A stretch of 44,286 bases of DNA from contig CAZQSU010000014.1 in the NCBI GenBank assembly GCA_964595905.1, forward strand, positions 1 through 44,286, written 5' to 3'. The notes under the pieces are model-generated. The model did no database searches. It was not told the DNA's origin and saw only the letters and a list, made by a program, of their open reading frames with translations. Position 1 is the first letter of the stretch. Every line of letters begins with the position of its first letter. This document shows positions 1 through 8,291 of this stretch, piece by piece. The DNA comes from JAFDWI01 sp964595905. GTDB taxonomy: Bacteria > Actinomycetota > Acidimicrobiia > Acidimicrobiales > Iamiaceae. The position numbers and the translations under genes are program-made.

Positions 1-58
1 CCGCGCCCGCGGATCCCTCAGCCGGTCACCGCGCCCCGCTCAACTCCGAAGAGCCGGT

Positions 59-862
59 TTAGTGTCGCGCCCCGGTTCGTGCCGCGATCGTCGCGCTCTC
101 GACGAGGCGGTTCGCCGGACCGGACGCGAGACAGATCAGCGCGACCAGCGGAAAGATGGCACCGACCGCCGCGACCGATGGTTCGTCTGCGTTCGCCCCG
201 GCGATGACCGACAGAACGATCAACAGGACCTGAGTCAGACAGCAGAAGACCTGGCAACCGCGGTTGCCCCGCATCAGTGCGATCACCGAGATGAGCAGAA
301 GCAGCCCGAGTGCGGCGAGCACGATCCCGACGATGACGACGGTGTTGGCCGTGCTCTGCGCCGATTGACAGTCGGACTCCCAGTAGTCGCAGTAGCCACT
401 GCTCGACGACGTCGAGAAGAAGTCTCCGAACGCATTGCCGATGAACGCGATCATGATCCCGTAGCCGATCGCCGCCCAGGCCTGAACACAGACGATCGAG
501 ACCCCGAATGCGACCACGCCGGGGATCCCCGTCCATCCGGTCTTCGACCCGGTGCCAGGCGTCGCCGGCGCGCCGGGCACCCCGGAAGGTCGATACGCGG
601 GCACGGCCGCGGTCGGCATCCGTCCGGGCCACTCAGACGCTGAGATCGCGGTGGTGTCGGCTGTGGCACTCACTACGGGAACGGTCGTCGTCGGAGCCGG
701 CGAGCCGCCATGACCGGATTCGGTCGCCATGGGTCCGCCAATCGGAGGAGGCATTCCCGTGGCAGGAGCGCTTGTCGATCGGGTGCCGACCGAAGCCCCG
801 CAGCGTGGGCAACTCGCCATGGTGCTCGGCACGATCGTGCCGCAATCCGGACAGTTGATCAT
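59..862 (-). CDS. Zinc-ribbon membrane protein with about four TM helices
   Basis: Predicted 267-aa integral membrane protein of unknown function. A four-cysteine zinc ribbon opens the protein (C4-x2-C7 and C18-x2-C21). A Pro/Thr/Ala-rich cytoplasmic linker follows to about residue 110, then about four hydrophobic segments fill the rest. A Cys-containing loop (YCDYWESDC) lies between the first and second. The ATG at 862 is preceded by AAAGGGA at good spacing. The layout, zinc ribbon then low-complexity linker then membrane part, recurs in eight other genes of this window, so it belongs to a local family. The zinc ribbon probably binds protein or nucleic acid on the inner face. No catalytic motif is visible. 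It is the last minus-strand gene of the left cluster. Confidence 0.8.
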   Translation of the reverse strand: MINCPDCGTIVPSTMASCPRCGASVGTRSTSAPATGMPPPIGGPMATESGHGGSPAPTTTVPVVSATADTTAISASEWPGRMPTAAVPAYRPSGVPGAPATPGTGSKTGWTGIPGVVAFGVSIVCVQAWAAIGYGIMIAFIGNAFGDFFSTSSSSGYCDYWESDCQSAQSTANTVVIVGIVLAALGLLLLISVIALMRGNRGCQVFCCLTQVLLIVLSVIAGANADEPSVAAVGAIFPLVALICLASGPANRLVESATIAARTGARH

Positions 863-1044
863 CGGCGGTCCCTTTCGAGATCATTCGCCGGCGCCGATGA
901 GGTGTCTGCGAGCGTCGACGACGTCAGGCTGCCCGCTCGTGGCGCGCGATGCCACCGGCAGACCGCGCGGGGTGCTCGGGTGCCGTCGGGCCGGGCCGCG
1001 GCGTCCCGTGGGTGCCGTCGTGCCCCGCGGGTCGACCAGGCCCT
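863..1044. other. Short intergenic gap
   Basis: This 182-bp gap lies between two minus-strand genes. It is GC-rich and I see no convincing terminator, promoter or small gene in it. Confidence 0.4.
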
Positions 1045-2247
1045 TCACCCGCAGCGGTTGTCGGGAAGCGCGTGCAGAATGCGCTCGGCCGATGCAGCGA
1101 TCTGGGCTCGGTCGATCTGCCCGGAGGCGACATCGGCGACGATTCCGTCGACGACGGCAGCCATCGATCCAGCGGGGACCAACAACAGATCTGCTCCGGC
1201 GCGGGCTGCCTGGATTGCCGCAGACGACGGAGTCCCGGACGCATCGAGAATGCCCTTCATCCCGCCGAGATCGTCGGTGATGACCAGTCCGTCGAAGCCG
1301 ATCTCGTCACGCAGCAGGTCCGTGACGGCTGCCCGGGAAATCGATGCGGGCTGCCGGTTGGTGAGACCTGGGACGATGAGATGGCCGACCATGACCGCGG
1401 TGCCCGGGACCTGCGGCAGTCCCGTGGTGTACGGGACCAGATCGCTGGTACGCAGACTCGGCAACTCGGGGGTGGTGACCAGGCCGGTGTGGGAGTCACC
1501 GCTGCCGTGGCCGTGTCCGGGAAAGTGTTTGAACACCGGAGTGACCCCGGCAGCCTGCAGCCCCTTGGCAAAAGCGACGGCATCGGCGGTGGCCGCCTGC
1601 GGATCGTTCGAGAAGCTGCGGTCGCCGATCACGGCATCGGCGGGTTCGTCGGAGACGTCCGCGTCGGGTGCGAAGTCCATGGTGACTCCGAGGCGATGCA
1701 TCTTCTCCGCGTGGCGCTGCACGGTTGCCGTGATCTCGGCCGGGGTCAGCGTGGCGTGCATCGTCCGGGCGCTGGGCAGCGATCCGATTCTCGACGCGAG
1801 ACGCTGGACCCTGCCGCCCTCCTCGTCGGTCGCGACGAAGGGCTGCGGGCTCGCGTCGGTGACCGTCGACACGAATGCTTTGGTCTGGAGCAGGTCGGTC
1901 GCCCCCGTGCCGATGAAGATGCCGCCGGCTCCCTGGGCGACGGCGCTGGCGACCTGGGGCTGGTTCGCGACCTCGGCGAAGACCATGAGCGCGGCTTGGC
2001 GCTCCAGTGACATCGTCGAGGCATCGCATGACCCTGTCTCTGCCGACGGTTGGGCCGCCGCTGCGGTCGTCGACGCCGGAGACGCCGTCGTCGAGGTGGC
2101 GGTCTCGGCACAACACGTGCTGGTCGTCGAGGTCGTCGTTGCAGAAGGGCTCGTCGACTCGCCCGACGATCCGCCACAACCGCTGACGGTCAGAAAGACG
2201 GCCGCGACGGCGACGGCACGGAGCAGGGAAGACACCGATGAAGGCAC
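1045..2247 (-). CDS. nagZ: GH3 beta-N-acetylglucosaminidase lipoprotein (NagZ-like)
   Basis: Predicted exported enzyme that removes N-acetylglucosamine from peptidoglycan fragments (GH3 family). A signal peptide ends in lipobox VSGC with lipidated Cys24. A Ser/Thr-rich linker follows to about residue 70. The catalytic domain carries the family signature KHFPGHG...DSH near residue 235, which supplies the His/Asp acid-base pair, and the nucleophile motif ITDDLGGM near residue 320. The length of 400 aa fits secreted actinobacterial NagZ/LpqI proteins. The start is a GTG, 3 nt after the stop of the upstream zinc-ribbon gene, so the two are probably co-transcribed. With the amidase at 34810 and the M14 peptidase at 37169 it makes three murein-active enzymes in the window. 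The family assignment is firm; the in vivo substrate is inferred. Confidence 0.9.
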   Translation of the reverse strand: MPSSVSSLLRAVAVAAVFLTVSGCGGSSGESTSPSATTTSTTSTCCAETATSTTASPASTTAAAAQPSAETGSCDASTMSLERQAALMVFAEVANQPQVASAVAQGAGGIFIGTGATDLLQTKAFVSTVTDASPQPFVATDEEGGRVQRLASRIGSLPSARTMHATLTPAEITATVQRHAEKMHRLGVTMDFAPDADVSDEPADAVIGDRSFSNDPQAATADAVAFAKGLQAAGVTPVFKHFPGHGHGSGDSHTGLVTTPELPSLRTSDLVPYTTGLPQVPGTAVMVGHLIVPGLTNRQPASISRAAVTDLLRDEIGFDGLVITDDLGGMKGILDASGTPSSAAIQAARAGADLLLVPAGSMAAVVDGIVADVASGQIDRAQIAASAERILHALPDNRCG

Positions 2248-2250
2248 GCG

Positions 2251-3351
2251 TCAGCTCTCGGCCTTGTTCAACGGGAGCTTCACGGATCGACCGGTGCCGA
2301 CATCCACGACATGCTCCAATTCGGTGACCGGCGTTGCGGACGCCACATCGATGACGACGACTCGGCCTGCATCGAACCCGGACCAGGTGGTACCCCGGAG
2401 CTCGGCTTTCCCCCCGGCATCGACGAGAAAACGCGACGGGCTCAGAGGGTTCCCATTGTCGCAACGGACTCGGGGCTGCGCCTTGTCGTCGACGAGTACT
2501 GCAGTCCCAGCTTGCAGAATGGCTTGGTAGGGATGGATGCCGTCCGGTGAATACGTGTTCTCGGTGACTGCGGTGTCCTGGCCGAGCAGGACCGGTGTGA
2601 GTCCGTCGAGGGTCCGCGCCACGGAATCGTCGATTCCGATTTCACTCGTCCACGTTGCGGCGAGGTGTGCGTTGCCGACGAGTTGGGCGCGGAGCTCCTC
2701 GGTGTCGCAGATCGGCGGTGCCGAGCCGTCCGACGTCGGCGCATCGATCGTCGCGTAGAGATCCGGATGATCACCACGGACCTTGTTCAGTGCGAGGCCG
2801 TCGCTGGATGTCGACCCGCCGCCTGCTGGAAGGTCGAGGGCGGTCGGTAGACCCGAGCCGAGGCTCGACCCGCCCGGTAGAGGCACATCGGCAAAAGAAT
2901 CGGCAACCCTGGTTGTGGTCGCCTCGACGTGGACCAGGGTGTCATCCGATGCCGATAGTGACGTCCACAAGAGAAATCCGGCTCCGCCGATGACGAGGAC
3001 GACGATGCCGATTGCCGCCGGAATCCACCAGCGTCGCCGCGTGTGCTCGCTCTCGGTTGGCCCAGTCGGTTCAGTCGCTGCGGCGATCGAGTACTCGGGC
3101 AATCCCGGTCGCACCACGGTGCGCTCTTCGGCCGGGACCGGGACGGCGCCGATCGGACGAGCCGACGAGGTGGTTGGTGACGTCGAACCGGTCGTCGATC
3201 CGCTCTCCGAACGGTGGACGACCGGTACCTGCGAGGGCAGGTCGCCCTGAGGCCGAATCGGGACGGGCCCGGCGCCCAGGACGTTGCCACACGCGGGACA
3301 TCCGGCAGCATCGGGCTGCACCGCCGTCCCGCAGTGATCGCAGAACTTCAC
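2251..3351 (-). CDS. Zinc-ribbon, single-TM protein with DUF6777-like exported domain
   Basis: 366-aa protein. A zinc ribbon (C4-x2-C7, C18-x2-C21) is followed by a Pro/Thr-rich linker to about residue 100 and one TM helix (about 105-128, flanked by RRRWW). A C-terminal domain should lie outside the membrane. Residues about 190-305 contain CDTEEL, LLGQDTAVTEN, ILQAGTAVLVD and PRVRCDNGNPL. I recognise this pattern as the actinobacterial DUF6777 domain, from memory. The same domain is in the neighbour at 4232-6502 (CDRDAL, RDTAVTDHHY, ILQRGTAVLRD, SVRCATGDPL), so the two genes share an ancestor. The start is GTG at 3351 with a weak ribosome site. Function unknown; the NagZ-like gene follows 3 nt after its stop. 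Confidence 0.82.
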   Translation of the reverse strand: MKFCDHCGTAVQPDAAGCPACGNVLGAGPVPIRPQGDLPSQVPVVHRSESGSTTGSTSPTTSSARPIGAVPVPAEERTVVRPGLPEYSIAAATEPTGPTESEHTRRRWWIPAAIGIVVLVIGGAGFLLWTSLSASDDTLVHVEATTTRVADSFADVPLPGGSSLGSGLPTALDLPAGGGSTSSDGLALNKVRGDHPDLYATIDAPTSDGSAPPICDTEELRAQLVGNAHLAATWTSEIGIDDSVARTLDGLTPVLLGQDTAVTENTYSPDGIHPYQAILQAGTAVLVDDKAQPRVRCDNGNPLSPSRFLVDAGGKAELRGTTWSGFDAGRVVVIDVASATPVTELEHVVDVGTGRSVKLPLNKAES

Positions 3352-3411
3352 CTGGTCAGTGTGCCTGATCGGGCGATTCCATACCCGTCGTCACGCGGGT
3401 TCCGCAGCCTG

Positions 3412-4101
3412 TCACAGGTCTCCGGACGTCTTGAGGTTGACGACCCCGAGTGCAGTGAGTCCCGCTGAGACCAGCAGGGTGATGATCGAGCCCCATCCGA
3501 CCGACATCCCCGAAAAGGCGCCGATCACGTTCCCGAGCGACACGACCAGGCCGACGAATCCGACCACGACGGCGAGTTGGTCGAGCTTGAACGACAGCAT
3601 CCGATCCGGGATCGGCGTCAGCTCGAAGGACTTCAGGACGCTGACGACCCCGAGTCCCAGACCCAGAAGCGCCACGATCAGGAAAGCGCGAAAGCCGGCG
3701 TGCCATGCGTTCAGCAGTTCGGATGCATACCCGTCGATCTTTGCCATGGGAGCGAACGAGAAACCGAACAGCGCGAGCCCACAAGCGGCAATCCCGAGGT
3801 CGGTCGGACTTGCCGTCGGCGTTCTCGCTGCCGGCGGGTATCCGCCGAAGTGCGGAGCCCCGTACCCAGGTGCACCTGGCGCTCCGAAGCGACCAGGTTC
3901 AGGCGAATACTGCGGGACGGCACCCCCACTCGGCGCGCCACCGGGCATGGGGGCGCCCGGTCCTCCATAGGGTGAGGCGACACCGGCAACCCCGGACGGC
4001 CCAGCAGCGCCACCGACAGGCCCCGCGCCGCAGTGCTCGCAGAACCCTGCAGGGTCGCGACGAGGTTGTCCGCAACTTCCACAGAATTGCATCGGGGGCA
4101 T
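3412..4101 (-). CDS. Zinc-ribbon, Gly/Pro-rich, multi-TM protein
   Basis: 229-aa protein. The zinc ribbon is C7-x2-C10 and C21-x2-C24. A Gly/Pro/Ala-rich linker (about 28-90) includes tyrosine-containing repeats such as YGAPHFGGYPP. About four TM helices fill residues 95-225. ATG 4101 has GGAG five bases upstream; ATG 4092 is an alternative. No enzymatic motif is visible. It resembles the gene at 59-862 in layout but not obviously in membrane sequence. It lies 60 bp upstream of the DUF6777-like gene and is probably in the same transcript. Confidence 0.78.
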   Translation of the reverse strand: MPPMQFCGSCGQPRRDPAGFCEHCGAGPVGGAAGPSGVAGVASPYGGPGAPMPGGAPSGGAVPQYSPEPGRFGAPGAPGYGAPHFGGYPPAARTPTASPTDLGIAACGLALFGFSFAPMAKIDGYASELLNAWHAGFRAFLIVALLGLGLGVVSVLKSFELTPIPDRMLSFKLDQLAVVVGFVGLVVSLGNVIGAFSGMSVGWGSIITLLVSAGLTALGVVNLKTSGDL

Positions 4102-4231
4102 CTCGACTCCGGTTTCTCGCTGGGGGTGGGTCCGTCCATGTCACCAGGTCAGACCGCGCGATGCTCTGCGCCGATCGCGCGAAGTGGGCCCGGGTGGACA
4201 TCGTCGCCGTGCCTTGTTCGGTGAGGGGTCG

Positions 4232-6502
4232 TCAGGGTCCGCACACCTCGCCGGCGGAAGGGGCCGGAGCGTCGGCATCATCTTCGTCGTGGTCGGTGCA
4301 AGCGGCCGCGATATCCGGCGTCGTGGTCGTGGTCGCGCCGGGCGGGTCGTCGATCGGCTTCGGGATGACGATCGGTGCCCGCAACACTCGAACCCGACCG
4401 GAAGTGTCGATCTGGGCAGTGGCTCCTGTTTGCAGGTCGATACGGAGGGCCACGTCGGGGTCGTCGGGACCGGATCCGTTGCCGGCGAACGAACCGATCG
4501 CGACGTCACCGGAGGTGTCCCATTCGTTCGGCCAGGTCGGTCCCGAAGCTCCCGTGGGATAGTCGACATCGATGGTCCTGGCCTCGCTACCGGAATGAAG
4601 ATCACAGACCCGCACTTCGAACGGATTCCCCGAACCAGGTCCTGAGCCGGGACTTCCCTGGTGGGGCAGGAGCGTGACGAACTCCCCGTCATCGGTCAAT
4701 ACTGCTTCGTCGCTCCCCGTCTGATCATGACAACCGTCGGGGTCGACGTGCATCGCCGGACCGACTTTGCCGGCTTTGGCGGCATCAGCGAGATACCACG
4801 TCGATCCGAAACGGTCGATGCCGATCAAGAGCGAGTCGTCGGCGATCGTCACGCTTCTCACGAACTTCATGTCACGCGCCTGGGACCGACGATCCATGCC
4901 CCCGAAACCGACCGTCGTCGTCGTATGCGTTTCGAGGTCGAGCACCTTCAGCGTGCCGAGTGTCGATTCGTCGTCGACGGCCGAACCCGCCGGTCGCTGA
5001 ATGTCGACGTAGACGAGCACACGATCGCCTCCGATGCTGCCGGTTGCCAGGGTGACGAACCAATTGGTCTTGGGATCCGCGCTCTCGACGAGGGGAGCTG
5101 CCTTGTCCTGAGTCTCACCTTTGGGGAGCCACCAGATGGCCGCTTCGTCGGTGTCTGCGGGCACCGTGTTGGTCAGATCATCCGGCCGGGTGGAGCCGTC
5201 CGTGGTACGCAACGTCTGGAAGATCAGCCCGCCGTCACCGTCGTCTCGAGCATCCGCCACCGCCCGCGTGAGCACGGGAGTGGAGGTGCCGTGCTCGTCG
5301 ACCACGTGCACGCCGTCTCGACCCGCCACCAGGTACCCGTTCAGAGCGATCGTGTCTGCCCTGAGCGGGGTCGTGCCGCCGTCGGTCTCGGGGATCGTGG
5401 TGTTGTTCGTGCCGTGCCCGCTCGCGGGAGTGTGCGTCGAGCCTCCGATCGTATGTCCGGACGCGTCGACGTGTACGACCTGCTGCGGCGTGAATCCTTG
5501 CCATGCCTCGCCGACGGTCTGGATCGGGGAAGACGGGCTGAAGGTTGGTTCGGTCAGCGGGTCACCTGTGGCGCATCGCACGCTCGGTGAGCCGTTTGCA
5601 TCCCGGAGCACCGCGGTGCCTCGCTGGAGGATCGACTGGTGACCGACTGCTCGACCGTCCTCGTAATGGTGGTCGGTAACGGCGGTGTCGCGGATCAGCA
5701 GGCCGGGAGTCAGAGACGCGACCACCGACTTCACTGCCGAAGTTCCGATGCCCATCGCTCCGGCCCAGACAGCTTTCCGCATCGGGTCTCGGTTCAGCAT
5801 CCTGACGAGCGCGTCGCGGTCGCAGACGGGTTTGGTCCAATCGTCGTACAATCCCTTGTCCCCGCCTGCGACCGCTCCTGATCGGGCAGCGAACTTCTTC
5901 GCGTCGGCATCGAGAACGGTCGCGAACGGTTTTGTGAAGGGATCCTCCGTCCGGGCGCCGACCGGGACCAGCGAGACGTCGAGCGCCGAAGCGGAACCCG
6001 TCATGCGCCACACGAAGATTCCCGCAGCAACGAGAAGTACCACCATCGCGCCGGAGGTCCCTGCGAGGAGGTTCCGTCCAGTTCTCTTCTTCGGTGGAGC
6101 ATCCGATGAACCGGCCGCACCGGCAACTGCCGATTCCCCGGCAGCACCGCGAGACGACACGCCGTACCCTCCGACAGGGTCGAGCGCGGGCACGTCGATC
6201 GTGGGTTCCGCGGCAGACCCGACACCCCAGGTTCGGGCGTTCGCATCGACGTGCTGCGCAGGGGTGCAGGGTGCCGTGGACACACCGTACGGATCGAACG
6301 GATTCGGGTACGGGTCTGCACTCGCAACAGGGAGATCCGTGGACGGGGGAACCAACGGCTCGGCGCCGCGAACCGGCACCGTTGCATCGTCGGTCCACCC
6401 GTCGGACAAGGCGCCGTTCACCGGCGACTCGCACACGGGGCACACCGTCATCGAGGGCACGATCATGCTGTTGCATTCGCTGCACCGCATCACCATGACC
6501 AT
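4232..6502 (-). CDS. Zinc-ribbon, single-TM protein with DUF6777-like and beta-propeller-like regions
   Basis: 756-aa protein. The frame opens at 6547, but ATG at 6502 (or 6496/6490) is preferred because GAGG precedes it and the zinc ribbon follows at once (C7-x2-C10, C21-x2-C24). A linker leads to a TM helix at about 144-167. A DUF6777-like domain spans about 187-315 and is shared with the gene at 2251. Residues about 375-700 form repeated short beta-rich units typical of a beta-propeller (VLVYVDIQ, LKVLDLET, VALRIDLQTGATAQI). The C-terminus is acidic. A DUF6777-like domain plus a propeller outside and a zinc ribbon inside suggests an envelope sensor or scaffold (inference). Upstream lie a promoter candidate with the shared operator (6724-6741) and a 17-bp hairpin. 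Confidence 0.82.
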   Translation of the reverse strand: MVMVMRCSECNSMIVPSMTVCPVCESPVNGALSDGWTDDATVPVRGAEPLVPPSTDLPVASADPYPNPFDPYGVSTAPCTPAQHVDANARTWGVGSAAEPTIDVPALDPVGGYGVSSRGAAGESAVAGAAGSSDAPPKKRTGRNLLAGTSGAMVVLLVAAGIFVWRMTGSASALDVSLVPVGARTEDPFTKPFATVLDADAKKFAARSGAVAGGDKGLYDDWTKPVCDRDALVRMLNRDPMRKAVWAGAMGIGTSAVKSVVASLTPGLLIRDTAVTDHHYEDGRAVGHQSILQRGTAVLRDANGSPSVRCATGDPLTEPTFSPSSPIQTVGEAWQGFTPQQVVHVDASGHTIGGSTHTPASGHGTNNTTIPETDGGTTPLRADTIALNGYLVAGRDGVHVVDEHGTSTPVLTRAVADARDDGDGGLIFQTLRTTDGSTRPDDLTNTVPADTDEAAIWWLPKGETQDKAAPLVESADPKTNWFVTLATGSIGGDRVLVYVDIQRPAGSAVDDESTLGTLKVLDLETHTTTTVGFGGMDRRSQARDMKFVRSVTIADDSLLIGIDRFGSTWYLADAAKAGKVGPAMHVDPDGCHDQTGSDEAVLTDDGEFVTLLPHQGSPGSGPGSGNPFEVRVCDLHSGSEARTIDVDYPTGASGPTWPNEWDTSGDVAIGSFAGNGSGPDDPDVALRIDLQTGATAQIDTSGRVRVLRAPIVIPKPIDDPPGATTTTTPDIAAACTDHDEDDADAPAPSAGEVCGP

Positions 6503-6645
6503 CCACCAGTCGCCTCGATGCCGAGCCGCCCCTGTCGCGGCTCGCACGTTCGGCCGGCCGGCCGGCGCTCCCGCGTCCGAAGTCCGTCACCTGCGATTGG
6601 GACCATGATGATCGACCTCCCTGCTTGCCATCCGACGCCACCGTA

Positions 6646-6693
6646 CTCGGTCGGGGTTGTCGCCCCTCCCTCCGTTCGACAACCCCGACCGAG
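6646..6693. repeat. Perfect 17-bp inverted repeat (hairpin)
   Basis: The left arm 6646-6662 (CTCGGTCGGGGTTGTCG) and right arm 6677-6693 are exact complements separated by a 14-nt pyrimidine-rich loop. No T tract follows on either side, so it is not a textbook intrinsic terminator. On the minus strand it lies downstream of the DUF4214 gene and at the predicted 5' end of the transcript from the 6698-6726 promoter candidate. It could be a terminator or a 5'-end stem-loop that stabilises or attenuates that transcript. Confidence 0.75.
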
Positions 6694-6697
6694 ACAG

Positions 6698-6741
6698 ATC
6701 ATCGGCGAGCCGGGCCGATACCGCAATGGGGACTCCTCCCC
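6698..6741 (-). promoter_or_regulatory. Operator copy 1 with possible promoter
   Basis: CAATGGGGACTCCTCCCC at 6724-6741 is one of three copies of CAATGGGGA-N4-TCCCC in the window. Read on the minus strand, the inverted repeat GGGGA-N4-TCCCC is followed at once by ATTGCGG. A -35-like TTGCGG (6721-6726), 17-bp spacer and -10-like GATGAT (6698-6703) point to the zinc-ribbon propeller gene at 6502. The repeat is seen directly; the promoter call is inferred from spacing and similarity to the other two copies. Confidence 0.5.
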
Positions 6742-6967
6742 ATGCCCCAAGTAGAACGACCGAGCCACAGGATGACCTCGATCATCCCCAGAGTGTGGCC
6801 ATCTTCACAGAAGGGACCGCGCGGTAACACTTCGCGCGTTCCTGTTGGACGAGCGGCCCGGCCCAGGGCGTCCTCGTCCCTGCGGTTCGCCCCGCCGGCG
6901 CGTCAAGGGCCACTTCGTTCACGCGATCAATCCTCTTGTAGTTCCGAGGATAGCGATACAATGCAAG

Positions 6968-8194
6968 CTACCCATGAAGGAGCTGAGCATTTCCAAAACC
7001 TATGTATGCCATCTTTCCCCCTTCGGCGCAAGATGTCTGAAGTTCCAATCGTAGTCCATTTGCAATATTCAAATGCACAGGAACTGGATGTCCCAAGGTG
7101 ATATTGAAGGACTGTCGCAACGCGCCGTCCACATATATTCTCACGCCGCACATCGCGTTGGCGGGCTGATCGTCGCGAATGCCCACGGTCGAGACGAATT
7201 TCGAATACGAACGGTCTATGTTATAAGATACGCTGTACCAACCAGAACTCGACGCACCCGAACCGCATTGCTGGAGTGAGTACTGGTAGATGACTCCGTT
7301 AATTGCATCAGAGGCCCTCCCCGTGCAAACTCCCCCTTGGTGCTGCACGTAAGAGATGTCCCACAGATAAGGCTGCGTTGCTTGCCGCATATATTCGGGA
7401 CTCGATGCGACAAAAATCGCAAGAGTGATATCTCCACGCGACTGCACCCTTGGAATCCAGTATGCTTTCCCCGCCCGGTCTGGCGTCCGATTCAACAATT
7501 CCTGGTAGAGCAGCGTGACTCGCTGGCCGGCCGATTCGTTCGACTGATAGAATTGATAGGCGACCCATTCTCGGCCACGATGGGCAACCTGACCGATCCA
7601 GTAGTTCTGACCGGAGTCAGGTGCCCGCTCCAAGAGCTTGATATACAGGTCGCGCACCCACGCCGAGACCGATGAGCCGCGTTTGCGGAAGTACTCGTCG
7701 GACGAGTAGAAGAATGCCGCCACCGCAGGCACGCTCCAGTGGCCACTGCGGATCTGACTGGCCCAGTACTCAACCTCGCTCGCATTCGGCGTACGTCCCA
7801 GCGTGTCCGTGTAGAACTGGGTGACCACGTGCCGGATCCACGGCTCGGAGTTTGCCAAGTTCACGAGCAACGAATCGCGGGTAGTCCTGCCATTCCTCAG
7901 ATCTTTCGACCAATTGCACGTGGTGTTGTCGGTGGGGTAGGCGCCGAGAAAGTCGAGATGAGCCTCGATTGCAAAGAACGCTTCGGGAACAGCAGTCCCG
8001 TCGCTGTTGCGTTTGCACGAGGTCGTCGGCCGGGCCTGGCTCGTGGCGGCTCCGGCCGGTGCCGCCGGGACCCAGGCCAGGGTGGCGGCGAGCAACAGCA
8101 ACGTGACTCCCACCCGACAAGATCTCGATCGGAGCCGGTGCGCGTCTTCTCTGGTGCGACCCGCAAAACGGATCGCCACATCGTCGGTCGACAT
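6968..8194 (-). CDS. Secreted DUF4214-repeat protein with NPCBM-like C-terminus
   Basis: 408-aa protein with a long basic N-terminus and a signal peptide ending near residue 48 (AGAATS). About three DUF4214-type units occupy residues 105-265. Their pattern is LGRTPNASEVEYW, LLERAPDSGQNYW and LLNRTPDRAGKAYW, each followed by a helix and a YSSDEYF-like end. DUF4214 is common in exported or S-layer-associated proteins. Residues about 275-405 (WYSVSYNIDRSYSKF, VGIRDD, IYVDGAL, GLRLEL) look like an NPCBM/NEW2-type beta-sandwich, which typically binds carbohydrate. ATG 8194 is preceded by GGGAGGAAG. The 3' 450 bp are near 43% G+C, far below the surroundings, which suggests a replaced C-terminal domain. 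Probably a wall-associated or secreted binding protein. Confidence 0.85.
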   Translation of the reverse strand: MSTDDVAIRFAGRTREDAHRLRSRSCRVGVTLLLLAATLAWVPAAPAGAATSQARPTTSCKRNSDGTAVPEAFFAIEAHLDFLGAYPTDNTTCNWSKDLRNGRTTRDSLLVNLANSEPWIRHVVTQFYTDTLGRTPNASEVEYWASQIRSGHWSVPAVAAFFYSSDEYFRKRGSSVSAWVRDLYIKLLERAPDSGQNYWIGQVAHRGREWVAYQFYQSNESAGQRVTLLYQELLNRTPDRAGKAYWIPRVQSRGDITLAIFVASSPEYMRQATQPYLWDISYVQHQGGVCTGRASDAINGVIYQYSLQQCGSGASSSGWYSVSYNIDRSYSKFVSTVGIRDDQPANAMCGVRIYVDGALRQSFNITLGHPVPVHLNIANGLRLELQTSCAEGGKMAYIGFGNAQLLHG

Positions 8195-8291
8195 GTTCTT
8201 CCTCCCTCATTGCATTTGTGAACTCGGTCAAGCTAGTTCGCGGATGCCGGCTGTGCAACCACCGGCCCTTTCCGATGACCAACGGCAAGGC

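Larger units (their letters stand above)
6503..6967. other. Intergenic regulatory region upstream of the propeller gene
   Basis: This 465-bp region has no convincing gene. It holds a perfect 17-bp hairpin (6646-6693), the GGGGA-N4-TCCCC operator with a possible minus-strand promoter (6698-6741), and a small inverted repeat GGATGA-N6-TCATCC (6771-6788). The part next to 6968 becomes AT-richer, continuing the low-GC 3' end of the adjacent gene. Confidence 0.6.

Noticed and set aside
710..2530. 606-codon open frame on the plus strand
   Set aside because: It lies antisense to the NagZ-like and DUF6777-like genes, has a low-complexity translation without domains, and mirrors the codon structure of GC-rich genes.
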